Positions 53,480-64,000 of a DNA stretch of 64,000 nt are shown here, one piece after another (position 1 is the stretch's first letter; each line of letters begins with the position of its first letter). Under the pieces are notes generated by a model. That model was not told the DNA's origin and made no database searches. It saw only the letters and a list, made by a program, of their open reading frames with translations. Origin of the DNA: Topomyia yanbarensis (taxonomy: Eukaryota > Arthropoda > Insecta > Diptera > Culicidae); assembly GCF_030247195.1 (NCBI RefSeq), contig NC_080671.1:208385993-208449992 (forward strand), in the 5' to 3' direction. Position numbers and translations under genes: made by a program.

Positions 53480-55675
53480 ACAAATAACGATCTTACAATG
53501 GAACTCGCGTAGTATAGCCCCAAAACGTGATTCCTTGATAGCAATGCTAGCCCAACTAGATGGGGATGTATTTGTACTATCTGAAACCTGGCTAACTCTA
53601 GACATACCCTTCTCCGTTACACATTATAATATAATTAGAAGCGTTCGCGCAGAACCCCATGGTGGCGTCTTGATTGGAATCAGAGATTAGATTACATTCA
53701 AAATGCTACAAATTTTATCTTATGGGACTGTGGAAAGTATTTCATGTTCGATATCCAAGGGAGATATCACGTGTGCCATTATGTCTCTATATATCCCCCC
53801 AACGAGTAGGTTGATAGGCGGTCAGCTTAGAGATATGTTCGAACAACTACCACAGCCAAATTTCATTCTTGGCAATTTTAACGCGGACGGTACAGCATGT
53901 GGAAGTGATCATGATGACTCGCGGTCACTTGTAATCAACGAAATCATATACGAGCTAGGAATGTGTATATTGAATACCGGAGAACCTACAAGAATTGCTT
54001 GCCCTCCTGTTAGATGTAGTTGTATTGATGTGTCATTGTGCTCCCCCAGTTTACTGTTCGATTGTACGTTGAAAATCCATGAAGATACACGCGGAAGTGA
54101 TCATGTCCCAATCATTTTAAAATACTCCCTCCCAACCACAAATTCCAAGGTTTTCAATATGCCACATGATTTATCGAAACCCGTTGATTGGCAGAAGTTT
54201 ATATCGTCAGTACAATCAGTTATTCCCGATGTTCAGTCAGAAAGCGATCCCATCGAGAAGTATGAATTGTTCACCGATCATATTATTGCTAATCTTCGTT
54301 CTGGACAAAAGCATTCCAACTCCAAAAGTAGCACGCCCAAAAAACGGGCCACGATTTGGTGGGATTCGCAATGTACAGATGCTCTTAAAAGTAAATCATT
54401 TGCTTTTAAACGTTTCAGGAAAAAAGGCACAAGACATAGCTACTTTCAATACAAGCTAATGGAAGCCAAATTTACACGTCTCACTAAACTTAAAAAAATA
54501 AACTATTGGAAACTATTTGTAGAATCCCTAGATTCAAGTACTGCTATGAGTACACTATGGACTACTGCTAAAAGGATGCGAAACAGTAGACCATCAAATC
54601 ACACTAACGAAATTATAGAGTACAATCAAGATTGAATATCGATATTCGCATTAAAAATAAGCCCTCCTTTTGCTGAAGTGGCTAAAAATAATTTAGAGGG
54701 TTACGAATCTCCTTACAACGAACTTTCCGCACCGTTTTCTATTGATGAATTAGAGTTGGCTCTCTCTCTTTCTGCAAAAACACTTCACCCGGTTTGGACG
54801 GTACTGAATTTTCCGTGCTACTGCATTTACCTGGAGAGGTAAAACTGATTTTATTGGATATCTTAAACGATCTGTTTACTTCGTGTGAAATTCCGAGCTC
54901 TTGGAGAGAAGTCAAGGTGATAAGATTACTAAAACCAGGAAAAAACCCCACTCAAGTTGACTCTTATAGAGCAATTTGCTTGCTTTCTTGCATTAGAAAA
55001 ACTTTCGAAAAGATTCTAAATAGAATGGAAATATGGGCCGAAAGCAACAAAATACTATCCCATACGCAGTATGGTTTCCGAAGAGGAAAAGGTACGAGAG
55101 ATTGTCTTGCTCTACTATCCTCAAGCATTAAATTAGTTTTTAGCAGACGATAAGAACTCTATGCTGTCTTTCTTGGTATCTCAGGTGCCTACGATTCAGT
55201 CTTAATCGATCTACTGTGCGACAAACTGATGAAGCTATCAGTTCCAGCAAATTTAGTAATGTTTCTTCGTAATTTATTAGCTCATAAGGTGATGAACTTT
55301 TTCTTCAATGAAACTATAGAAGAATCTCGGCATAGTTTTTATAGATTATCTCAGGGGTCATGTTTAAGTCCGTTCTTGTTCAATATCTACACTCGAGAGA
55401 TAGATACACACATCACAGAAGATGTAGTGCTGGTACAATATGCGGATGATACAGTAATATGGGTTGCAGGAGGCAAAAGTTCTGAAACTCAACCTGCACT
55501 TCAGTCAACATTACATAACTTAGATAACTGGGCAACCGATATTGGTTTCAACTTTTCTCCTGCAAAAACAGTAGCACTAGCAGTGATCTTTTCATGGAAA
55601 CACAACCCGACAGACATCCAACTTTCACTGAGTGGTAAGCCATTAAAGAGTGTGCCAGAAGTCTTAGTCGACCGT
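53480..55675 (+). pseudogene. I-clade ORF2 (endonuclease and RT), broken
   Basis: 53490-53690 reads LQWNSRSIAPKRDSLIAML and SETWLTLD in one frame, with a stop near 53688. 53703-54635 continues with SLYIPPTSR, the motif LGNFNADG where other copies have GDFN, NTGEPTRIACPP and RGSDHVPI. RT pieces are 54794-55153 (WREVKVIRLLKPGKNP, YRAICLLSCIRK, GFRRGKGTRDCLALL) and 55229-55684 (LSQGSCLSPFLFN, VQYADDTVI). Frame breaks lie at about 54635, 54780 and 55150. Ends abruptly after the RT. Confidence 0.7.
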
Positions 55676-55770
55676 TACCGGTAGTAGACGTAGTTGAACG
55701 ACGCTACGCTTCAAGTATTTATTTGATTGATTGAAGCCGCGCGAGATTTTCGAAATAAAAAGTCAGCATT

Positions 55771-57193
55771 ATGTCGTGCAGTGTTCGATCGTGTTCAATT
55801 AGTGATGACCGTTTCTTAGGGAAGTGCGATCTTTGCAACAAATTGTACCACGCGGCCTGTGTAGGAGTGCAACGGCACCAAGAGCATCACATCACGTCTT
55901 TCATGATTATGCTCGGATTGTCAGCACAATCTTAAAACGGGAATTGACACACGTAAAGTGCTTTCCCAAAAGGAGCAGCTGTTTAATTTAATCAAGACGC
56001 AAACGGATTCCAATCTTCGAATGGCTGCCGACATTAAAAAGTTGAACGCATTTGCTGAACTGTTCGACAACATTGATCACCAGCTAAAAGAAACGGTGAC
56101 TAATGTAAATAATATCACCTGCGCGAAAGTTGATTATGCGGTATCAACATTATCTCGCGCTCAACGCTGTCAATAACGCCGATGAGCTCGGTGTTTTGAA
56201 AAATCATATAACGTTATTCAACATATCTATGGAATCCACAAGGAAGCGCATTGAGGAGTATGTGGTGGAGCTCACTACTGACTCGTGAGCTAAAAAAATA
56301 TGCTGTGAAGTTCAGAATTTGAGTGTAATAACCATTGACATGGCGTCTCAATGTAACGAACATGCCGGTAACCAGTCGTATTCTGCTCGTGATGCTCTTG
56401 ACGAAATAAAATCACAAGCCAGCGCTGTTGGCGACGATATTGTAGACGAAGTAAGGGCAATTGCCGCGACAATTAGTACCCTGGAAACCAGTGTTACTAA
56501 TGCTCCTTTGACACCTGCGGTGTCTCCCCCCAGTCTGATGGACGAATTGACCGTCGTTTCAAATAAAACTGCTATCTCAGGTTCGCAGCATAATCATGTG
56601 GCAAATGATGGGTGGCGCACACTTGGTTCGAAAAGAGTGTGGCGCTCCGACTGGTTAGAATATGACTTACGCAAACAGCGTCGTATTAAACAACAAAAAG
56701 AGAAAGATAAAGCTGCAAAGAGTAAAAAATCGAGAAGAAAACAGGGTACAAGATACAGCAATATCCAAAGTAATAACAATTACAACTACACAACAAAGAC
56801 AGCAAGTGCAATAAGAACAGGAACCGCAATAAGTACAACAATAACAATAATCACAACTACAACCAAAATAGTAACAACAACAATAGCAACAAAAACAACA
56901 GCTACAAGTCCAATAATACCACCAACAACTTCAGTAGAAACAGGTACAACATAAACAATAACGACCACAATGGAAACAGAAACAACAACATTAACAGCAG
57001 TAACAACAACAGCAACAACAGAAACAGCAGTTACAGCAACAACAACAACAGAAACAGCAACTACAATAGAAACAACAATGGTCTTAACAACAATCACCAT
57101 AACAATCAACATCATTGTTCATCTTGCTTCTGTGAACGTTCGTGTTTTCGCCAATTTTAACGCATTTCTCAGAGGCAGACCAGGACAAATATG
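55771..57193 (+). pseudogene. CR1-group ORF1: PHD-like finger, coiled coil, Asn-rich tail
   Basis: From the ATG at 55771 the frame reads MSCSVRSCS, CDLCNKLYHAACVGV and, after a frameshift at about 55910, CSDCQHN. Together these form a C-x4-C...C-x2-C-x4-H-x2-C...C-x2-C pattern, like a PHD finger. It is followed by a coiled-coil-prone part (QKEQLFNLIKTQTDSNL, KLNAFAELFDNIDHQLKETV) to about 56176. After further breaks comes a basic stretch (56690-56760, KQQKEKDKAAKSKKSRRK), then a 350-bp AAC/ACA-rich tract that reads Asn/Thr-rich. PHD-type ORF1 proteins are known in some CR1-group LINEs, which supports the group assignment. Confidence 0.55.
56760..57110. repeat. ACA/AAC-rich low-complexity tract in ORF1
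   Basis: Dense CAA/ACA/AAT trinucleotides, part of the ORF1 C-terminal coding region, reading Asn- or Thr-rich depending on frame. Confidence 0.8.
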
Positions 57194-57261
57194 ACGCAGC
57201 TGGTAACAGTACAATAGTTTTAGATAATATTTTTACGCATAACGAATTTTAACCAACTTCT

Positions 57262-59604
57262 TTGAAAGCCACTGTAATTTTGGTTCACTGTCAAAATTTT
57301 AATAGAATGAGAAGCGCCGTAAAGATAAACGAAATCCATAAGAATATATTAGGCTCCTCATTTTCGATAATTCTAGGTACCGAAACAAGTTGGAATGAGG
57401 ATGTAAAAAGTGAAGAGGTTTTTGGTAGTGACTATAATGTTTTTAGAGATGATCGTGATTTACGACTAACCCAAAGAATGTCAGGCGGAGGAGTTCTCAT
57501 CGCAGTTTTATCTATATTTAATTCCGATCTTATTGTTTCACCAAAATTCAAAGAATTTGAACATGTATGGGTTAAAGCACATATCGCTGATGAAATCCAC
57601 ATTTTTGTCTCTATGTACTTTCCACCGGATCTAGCTTGCAAATCAACATATGAGATTTTCTTTCAAGCAGCTGAAGAAATAATCTATAATTTTCCTTCAG
57701 AATTTAAAGTTCATATTGATGGTGATTTTAATCAGCGCAACTTAGATTTTATTCCTGACTCTGAAAATGAGAGCATTCTACTTCCTGTCGTTGGTGAAAA
57801 CGAAACATTACAATATAAGTTTGAGAAAATTGCATTGCTCAATCAAATAAATCATATAAAAATCAACACAATCGTTATTTAGATCTGTTATTAACAAACA
57901 TTAATGAAGATTTCTGTGTTGATGAATCTCATTCTCCCATATGAAAAAATGAAACCTTTCACACAGCAATAGAATTCTCTATTTTTGTGCACAAGAATCA
58001 TTGATTGTGACTTCGAGAACGTCTTCGATTATAGAAAAGCAAATTATGAAAATATTAAATATAAATTAAGCAGTGCTAATTGGCAGTCCCTTTTAAAGAA
58101 TCAAGAGAACATTGAATGTGCAGTGGAAATCTTTTATAATATTTTATGGCAAATAATACAGGAGGAAGTTCCACTCACGAAAAAATGACGAAATCATGCA
58201 TCCAAACATCCAGTTTGGTTCAACAAGGAAATTATTAATTTGAAAAATCGGAAGCAAAAAGTTCACAAAATGTACAGGAAACACAATAATCAGGATAATT
58301 TGGAAAAATACCTCAACATTCGTGACCAACTAACTTTGGCTATTTCTTCGGCACTAACTGTATATAATGCAAAAACTGAAAATGAGATCCAGCCATGCCC
58401 AAAAAACTTTTTTAATTACACCAAAACTAAGTTGAATTCATGCAACTTCCCATCAAAAATGTCTTTGGATGGGAAAGAGGGTGAAACTTCAAAAGATATT
58501 TGTTATACCCTTCGCAACATTTTTTCAAGAAACTTATTCTAACTATTCAGACAATGATCGTGACTTTGAATATTTTTCTTATTTTCTTGATTATTCAAGG
58601 GATGTTGGTGTCAGTCACTTTAATGTTCAAGATATCTTGTCTGGTCTCCATGATCTAGATGCCACTAAAGGCTCAGGACCTGATGGAATTCCACCTGCTT
58701 TCATAAAGAATTTAGCAACTGAGCGCCTTTATTCTGGCTGTTCAATAAGTCACAAGAATCTGGTATTTTCCCAAAAGATTGGAAAAAATCTTTTTTAATA
58801 CCTATTTATAAATCGGGTAAAAAATCTGATATTCGCAATTATCGTGGAATTGCCATGCTGTCTTGCTTTCCAAAACTTTTCGAATCCATCATAAATAAAA
58901 ACATTTTCAACCAAGTCAAATATAAAATAAATTCACAACATGGGTTTTTTAAAGGCCTTGCAACTAGTACAAACCTTTTAGAATTTGTTGATTACTCGTT
59001 AAATGCCATGGATAAAGGAAATCATATAGAAGCTCTTTACACTGACTTCCGCAAAGCTTTCGATAAACTGGACATTCCCATGTTAATTTTCAAACTTGAA
59101 AAATTGGGAATCGAGATGAGACTCCTCGATTAGATTCAGTCGTATTTAACAGATCGCCAGCAAATAGTGAAATTCTATGAGATGAAATCTGATATAATTA
59201 AAGTTACTTCGGGGGTTCCTCAAGGCTCACACTTAGGACCTCTTCTTTTCATTTTATATGTCAACGACATCTCTCTTATTTTTAAAAAACATTAAAATTC
59301 TTATGAAGCTATTTTTAGAAATTAGAAATAATAATGACTATAATGTTTTTCACAATGAAACACAAATCTTTTATCCATGGTGTTGTAAATGTTTACTGGA
59401 ATTAAATGTTAAAAAATGTCATCTCATAACTTTTAGCAGAAAACAAATCACGACCTCCGTGTCAATTACATTAGGTAATCAACCCGTTCAGAAATGCGAT
59501 AAAATAAGAGATTTAGGAGTTATCTTAGACAAAAAATTAAAAAAATTGTGGAACATTATAACACAATTGTTGATAGAGCTAGTAATATGCTTAATTTTAT
59601 AAAT
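57262..59604 (+). pseudogene. CR1-group ORF2 (endonuclease and RT), catalytic motif deleted
   Basis: Endonuclease: CQNFNRMRSA, GTETSWNED, YNVFRDDRD, SGGGVLIAV, DGDFNQRNL and the final ETFHTAIEF (His kept, SDH Asp absent). Linker: HPVWFNKE and NLKNRKQKVHK. RT: TKGSGPDGIPPAFIK (58660), NYRGIAMLSC, QHGFFKGLATSTNLLEF, YTDFRKAFDKLDIPM, SGVPQGSHLGPLLFILYVNDI, then NIKILMKLFLEI, where the copy at 16800 has LIYADDMKLFLEI. So the IYADD codons are missing exactly. Frameshifts near 57890, 58190, 58490, 58715 and 59135. Confidence 0.7.
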
Positions 59605-60281
59605 ATTTTATTTGTGTGGGTTCTGGCTCATGGCGGGATACGAGGCAATAAACATGCCGATACTCTAGCAAAGCATGGGGCAATCGATTGCGCTTTTTAT
59701 AACCAACTTGTTCAGAGAGGAGAATATCGAGGGTTCTTGAGAAAGAAGATCGCTGATGAATGGCAAACACTGTGGGAGAGTGACGAACTTGGCAGATAGT
59801 GTCGGTCTATTTTACCTAATGTTCGGTTATGTCCATGGTTCGATGGGTTGCGCGTTGGTAGACGGTTCATAATAATATGTGTCGCATGATATCGAATCAT
59901 TTTACACTGAAAAGTCATCTTTACAGGATAAACCTTACGAGAACAAACCATTGCGAGTGTGGACGAGGATTCGAAGACCTAGATCACGTGATTTGGCACT
60001 GTGAGCTATACGTAGAAGCCCGACGGACCCTAAGTACTTCAGTATCGAAAATCGCTAGGAAAATAAATACACTGATTCGTGCTATTCTGGGAATACGCGA
60101 TATGGCTGTCATGAACCTAATCAACAATTTCATAACGGAAGCTCAAATTAAACTTTGAAGCGATGGAATAAATCATTGAATTTTATGTAGATTATCATAA
60201 CATTTTTATTAATTTTATGACCGGCTCCGCTATGGCAAATGTCGATTGAGCCTATAGTTGTAAGTGATTTGAATAAAAAAA
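59605..60281 (+). mobile_element. 5'-truncated I-type LINE: RNase H end, tail and poly-A
   Basis: From about 59605 the protein reads FVWVLAHGGIRGNKHADTLAK, the last RNase H motif (His replaced the PSHC loop as LAHGG), then CECGRGFEDLDHVIWHC (59950-60010) and the terminal MNLINNFITEAQIKL. A stop at 59799 is read past in the same frame. A 3' UTR of about 125 bp and an A run at 60274-60281 follow. Families with an RNase H and this Cys/His tail are I-type, not CR1-type. Confidence 0.65.
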
Positions 60282-60282
60282 A

Positions 60283-60578
60283 CCTGTTTTAATCAACCTA
60301 GCGGTGCAATTGTGCCTTTCTCAATCATGAACACGAGAATGTTTGCGTTGTTTATATTCATTAAAAGCTTTCAAATGCATATATTACATTTTATTATTAT
60401 ACATGACATGACAACTATATACAAGAAAAGAAATCATTATTCGAGTTCTAAAATATTGTAAAAGAAAAAACAGCCACGGTAATATTGAATTGAAAAACCT
60501 GTTTTAATCCACCTAGCGGTGCAATTGTGCCTTTCTCAATCATGAACACGAGAATTTTTGCGATGTTTATATTCATTA
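60283..60578. repeat. 214-bp repeat in tandem, second copy interrupted
   Basis: CCTGTTTTAATCAACCTAGC begins unit 1 (60283-60496) and CCTGTTTTAATCCACCTAGC begins unit 2 (60497). Unit 2 breaks after ATTCATTA at 60578 and resumes as AAGCTTCCAAATG at about 63863, running to the end of the window. Common in mosquito DNA but unnamed here. Confidence 0.65.
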
Positions 60579-60948
60579 CTAGCTGTAACCCGGTGCGCTT
60601 CGCTACACCCATCAGGACTAAACGAAATATTTTAAAAATACTAAAAATACTAAATATGTTTGCTCGCGGATAGACAATGTTCTTAGTTTGACCACCTGGA
60701 GCACAATTAAATTAATTGCTCTGTTTTCCTATAGACAATCGTTTGAAATCCATTGATATCATTCGAATTCGAGGTACATCTGCTACTTTATATTTTCTAG
60801 CTACAATGGTCGCTTAAATGAAATTTTTCAACCAAAGCACAGTTGTGATGGGTCGATGTTGCGCAGTAACTAATATAATAGGCACACAAAGTTTCAATTG
60901 CAACACATGCGGTGCACAGTGTTGCAAAACGACGTTTTCACGATAAAA

Positions 60949-61345
60949 ACTCAAAAGATATTTGTTATACCCTTCGCAACATTTTTTCAAGAAACTTATT
61001 CTAACTATTCAGACAATGATCGTGATTTTGAATATTTTTCTTATTTTCTTGATTATTCAAGGGATGTTGGTGTCAGTCACTTTAATATTCAAGATATCTT
61101 GTCTGGTCTCCATGATCTAGATGCCACTAAAGGCTCAGGACCTGATGGAATTCCACCTGCTTTCATAAAGAATTTAGCAACTGAGCTCACGTCGCCTTTA
61201 TTCTGGCTGTTCAATAAGTCACAAGAATCTGGTATTTTCCCAAAAGATTGGAAAAAATCTTTTTATAAATCGGGTAAAAAATCTGATATTCGGAATTATC
61301 GTGGAATTGCCATGCTGTCTTGCTTTCCCAAACTTTTCGAATCCT
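60949..61345 (+). pseudogene. Duplicate of the CR1-group RT fingers region
   Basis: About 97% identical to 58494-58890. It keeps the seven bases lost at 58714 (CTCACGT in the 61.18-kb region), but lacks about 12 bases (AATACCTATTT) present near 58798. It reads NIQDILSGLHDLDATKGSG, GIPPAFIKNL and RNYRGIAMLSC. Both ends are abrupt (last shared base about 61345), with no LINE ends. Confidence 0.7.
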
Positions 61346-63420
61346 GATCCATTGGTTTTGGAGAATGGATTTTTTCAAAGAATTTTCTGGATATAAATAG
61401 ATGCATGTGTTGATATAATAAATTGAGTGATTAATCCCCTAAAAGTGAGATAGAAAATTTATATCCCCAAATAATTTAGCTAGAAGCTCACAGTCTTCAG
61501 TAAAGTTCTAGAAAATATTATTGTGAAAATCTTTACTGAAGATACTTAAGCTCTATATAGTAACAGTAGCGAGATATGTAGGTTTGCTTGGGATAGACCC
61601 CTTCAAAACAGTTTTCGAATATAACTTTTTACGATTACTTTTTATTATTAAAAGTGTCTTCTACAAAGTTGTTAAAAGCGATAAAATACACATTTTTATA
61701 ACAACGATGAATCTGTAGCTCTCGAAACAACAAAGTTATTGTCAATTTTCGAATATTTTTTATTCCTTAATCGCAAAAATTCGTAGAAAGAACTTTATTT
61801 TTTCGATTAAATATAAAAACTTACGTCTGGCGGAGACTGCTGGGTTGGTAACGTATAAAACCAATACTCCTGAAAGCATGGTGGATCGACTGAATTAAAT
61901 AATTCAATACGATAATTCCATAGATTTATATGCGTAACAGAATTACCATCGATTTTATTTTGGATGGAGTAGTGTGTGAAATTGAAGTCAATTTACGCAA
62001 TCGATTAATTCTTCAACAGATTGTATTATGTTACAAAATCATGTGGAAATGTGGTGCAAGTTATTGTTGCATCGATTAACATTTTCCCAACCCATATATC
62101 TAACTTTTTTGGCGAATTAACCTGCGAAGGTGACTATAAGAATCGTTCAATAAAAGTATGCACATATAGTGAAAAGTTCTGTTTTCGAAACATATTTCCA
62201 ATGATACGAAGACATAACGGAGTGTTGGTGGACGTGGGTAAAGTTAATTCATAAAAAATGGTGCATTTAAAAAAATATTTTGGCGATACAGAGAGTGTTA
62301 GTATATTCATTCACTTTTCATATATTTACTGCACAATTGAACAGTATTCCTTCAAATATCATAGCAGAATACTAAAAATTGAGCCAGTGACAGAAAATCT
62401 CTGGAGGTATCTCGTTTATAACTTGCTTTGTGGTGTAAATCATAAATCAAGATATATTGGACCAATCGTTTTCAAGGTTTATACAGTTCTTTTACATATT
62501 CCCAGGTATTGATCGAAGCTTTTATTTTTTTCTTAATATTTGAATTTTTTATAGCATTCTGCAGCTAAAAATGCAATTTTCGCTAAAAAAAATCATGAAA
62601 ATTATTTTTGTGGACAAAGTTATGATCTTTAATGATGTTATGATATGAAGGAGAACTGTGCAAAATTTCAAACAATTTGGTTCAGTAGATTTAAAGTTAT
62701 TCTGTACATCGCGTTTATTCATGGTATCTCCTGAAGATTTTCAATATTTTGCGGTGAACATTAAGGAAAATATTGCTTAAATGTTGCATTATTGTCTGAA
62801 TAGACTAACACTCTCGGTATCGCCAATTTTTTTTAAGCACGATATTTTTTCAACAATAATCCTACCCCCTTAAGCAAGAACTGATTTCATCAGTAGGTGT
62901 CGACTAACGGATAAAATTTGACGAAGATCGCGGACCACGCTACCAAATATTCGATTAGTTCCTTTTATGGGTCATCGTGAATTCGTCCTATATAACAGTG
63001 TTGCATTCTTTCAGCATTTTGCTTACATCCGAATTTTGATTGATATTGTAAGTAACGTTTTCCGCAAGCGCAAGATTTAGTGGTTGTTTTAGGGCAGAGC
63101 TGTTCGTCCATAATCCAGCAATGTTGATTTAACTTCAGATGAAGCGATCGCAGGTGCAATTTTCAATTTAATTTTCGACAAATTCATGCAGTTCATCAGT
63201 ATTATATTGTCATTCGCGTAATAGATCTCTATCAAATAAATTCTTGCCATTTCATTTATGTGCTGGTAAACATACATGCAACAAAATTTTAGATTTTTGA
63301 AGTAATTGATAGATATTGCATCAGAAACCCTCCCTCTCCTTCAGATTCCGAAACCAACAATCATGTCCACCGTTTTGGTGCCAAATCATATATAATATTA
63401 TAGCTAAAAAAAATTCTTCA
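61346..63420. other. AT-rich interior of the 3.3-kb insertion
   Basis: Short open frames at 62021-62254 and 62258-62512 are adjacent and on the same strand but have no recognised domains. 63420-63760 is C-rich in runs. No gene supported. Confidence 0.3.
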
Positions 63421-63862
63421 GTACACCCCCCCCCCCTCTCCTTTTCCTCGGATTAGGTACTTCTCACCCTTCCCATCGTTCACAAAAACCACCCCATGAC
63501 CATCTCCTTAGTGGAAGGAATAAGGGAACATGGGGAGACTTGACCAGGTTTTCAGCTAAAACTGCATAAATCTCTAAAAAGGCCTTAAAAAAAAGGTTCT
63601 TGGTCCACTCCCATCATCCATCGGCTCAGTGGGAGAAATACATATGCCAAATACTAATAAATATGGAGATATAAATAATTCTTTGCCTAAAAAACAACCC
63701 CCCCCCCTAAAGCTAAGTGTACCCCCCCCCCCCCCAACATTCCATGAACATCTTCTTGGGGAAAAGAATACGTATGCCAAATTTCATCAAGATCGGACTT
63801 GTAGTTTAGAAGTAGTTAGCGGAGATTCATACAAACATACATTGATTTTTATATATATAGAT

Positions 63863-64000
63863 AAGCTTCCAAATGTATATATTACATTTTTATTATACAC
63901 GACATGACAACTATATACAAGAATAGAAATCATTATTCGAGTTATAAAAATTTGTAAAAGAAAAAACAGCCGCATTAATATTAAATTGAAAAAAGGTGCG
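63863..64000. repeat. Remainder of the interrupted 214-bp repeat
   Basis: AGCTTCCAAATGTATATATT onward matches 60363-60496 with about 93% identity, ending at the window edge. Confidence 0.65.

Larger units (their letters stand above)
51887..55675 (+). mobile_element. Divergent I-clade LINE, 3' truncated and dead
   Basis: ORF1 and ORF2 remnants follow in the order of the other I-clade elements but only about 30-40% similar, so this is another family. The RNase H, C-terminal tail and 3' UTR are absent; it ends at about 55675 where the next LINE begins. 51887-52083 may be its 5' UTR. Confidence 0.7.
55690..59604 (+). mobile_element. CR1-group LINE with PHD-finger-like ORF1
   Basis: Gives the most complete view of the family also seen at 8695 and 16685. 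It has a 5' UTR of about 80 bp, a PHD-like ORF1, endonuclease, and RT to the thumb. Then it passes without a 3' UTR into the RNase H piece at 59605. Multiple frameshifts; not active. 3' boundary set by the change of family. Confidence 0.7.
60579..63862. mobile_element. 3.3-kb insertion, CTAGCTGTAACCCGG to TATATATATAGAT
   Basis: It interrupts the second 214-bp unit. The start CTAGCTGTAACCCGGTGCG and the end GATTCATACAAACATACATT followed by a TATATATAGAT run are features of a repeat type seen across arthropods; the class is not assigned. It contains the CR1 RT piece at 60949-61345, two unassigned open frames (62021-62254, 62258-62512), and poly-C runs at about 63427, 63699 and 63723. It may itself be composite. 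Confidence 0.5.

Noticed and set aside
56786..57115. Valine-rich 109-codon minus-strand frame
   Set aside because: It is the antisense of the AAC/ACA-rich ORF1 tract.
63629..63907. Pro-rich 92-codon frame
   Set aside because: Caused by poly-C runs in a repeat; no conserved features.

Overview
This is eukaryotic, AT-rich, transposon-packed DNA, almost certainly from a culicine mosquito, with an Aedes-like genome as the best guess. That rests on a LOA-clade (LIAN-type) LINE, tRNA-derived SINEs of Feilai type, I-clade LINEs carrying RNase H, many MITEs and poor host coding content. No operons, rRNA, CRISPR or prokaryotic signals are present. All family names come from reading the sequence; no database search was run.

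Layout. 1-2450: non-coding, with a hAT-like candidate bounded by clusters of GCGGT words. 3176-5209: a terminal-inverted-repeat element holding a dead LINE ORF1 and a SINE. 5984-6880: the only convincing host gene, two exons of a one-pass membrane protein possibly related to NPDC1/CAB-1. 8695-9736: 3' piece of a CR1/Jockey-group LINE. 9864-15839: a complete I-clade LINE (minus strand), both ORFs open, flanked by a perfect 12-bp target duplication. 16078-16113: a TATA/Inr core promoter candidate in unique DNA. 16685-21306: a dead CR1-group LINE (minus) split by a 1.9-kb retro-insertion that itself carries a 665-bp hairpin MITE. 21356-25730: an inverted-repeat-bounded composite with two tandem copies of the same dead LINE fragment. 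25785-27800: remnant of the I-clade LINE, broken by a CAAGCAACC-ended MITE and a TTAA-flanked piggyBac-like element.

28330-34417: a second I-clade copy (plus) with open ORF1 and frameshifted ORF2. 34497-37249: two inverted arrays of a 152-bp repeat, like a foldback element, with a CAGTG-ended MITE nested in one arm. 37673-37841: SINE with a 12-bp duplication. 38154-41797: two further inverted-repeat elements, one with about 470-bp arms. 41964-46747: a full-length LIAN-like LINE (minus) with a perfect 13-bp duplication; a 263-bp TA tract splits its endonuclease. 47275-48023: a hAT-type MITE with an 8-bp duplication and repeated AATCTGTAC words. 49026-51886: direct repeats around a second, broken LIAN copy. 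52084-55675: a divergent I-clade LINE. 55690-59604: a CR1-group LINE with a PHD-finger-like ORF1, its RT catalytic motif deleted, running straight into an RNase H and tail of an I-type LINE (to 60281). 60283-64000: a 214-bp tandem repeat interrupted by a 3.3-kb insertion.

The genes do not form a pathway. The window is a layered record of retrotransposition and DNA transposition around one host gene. The copy at 9864-15839 is the one element here that looks capable of activity.
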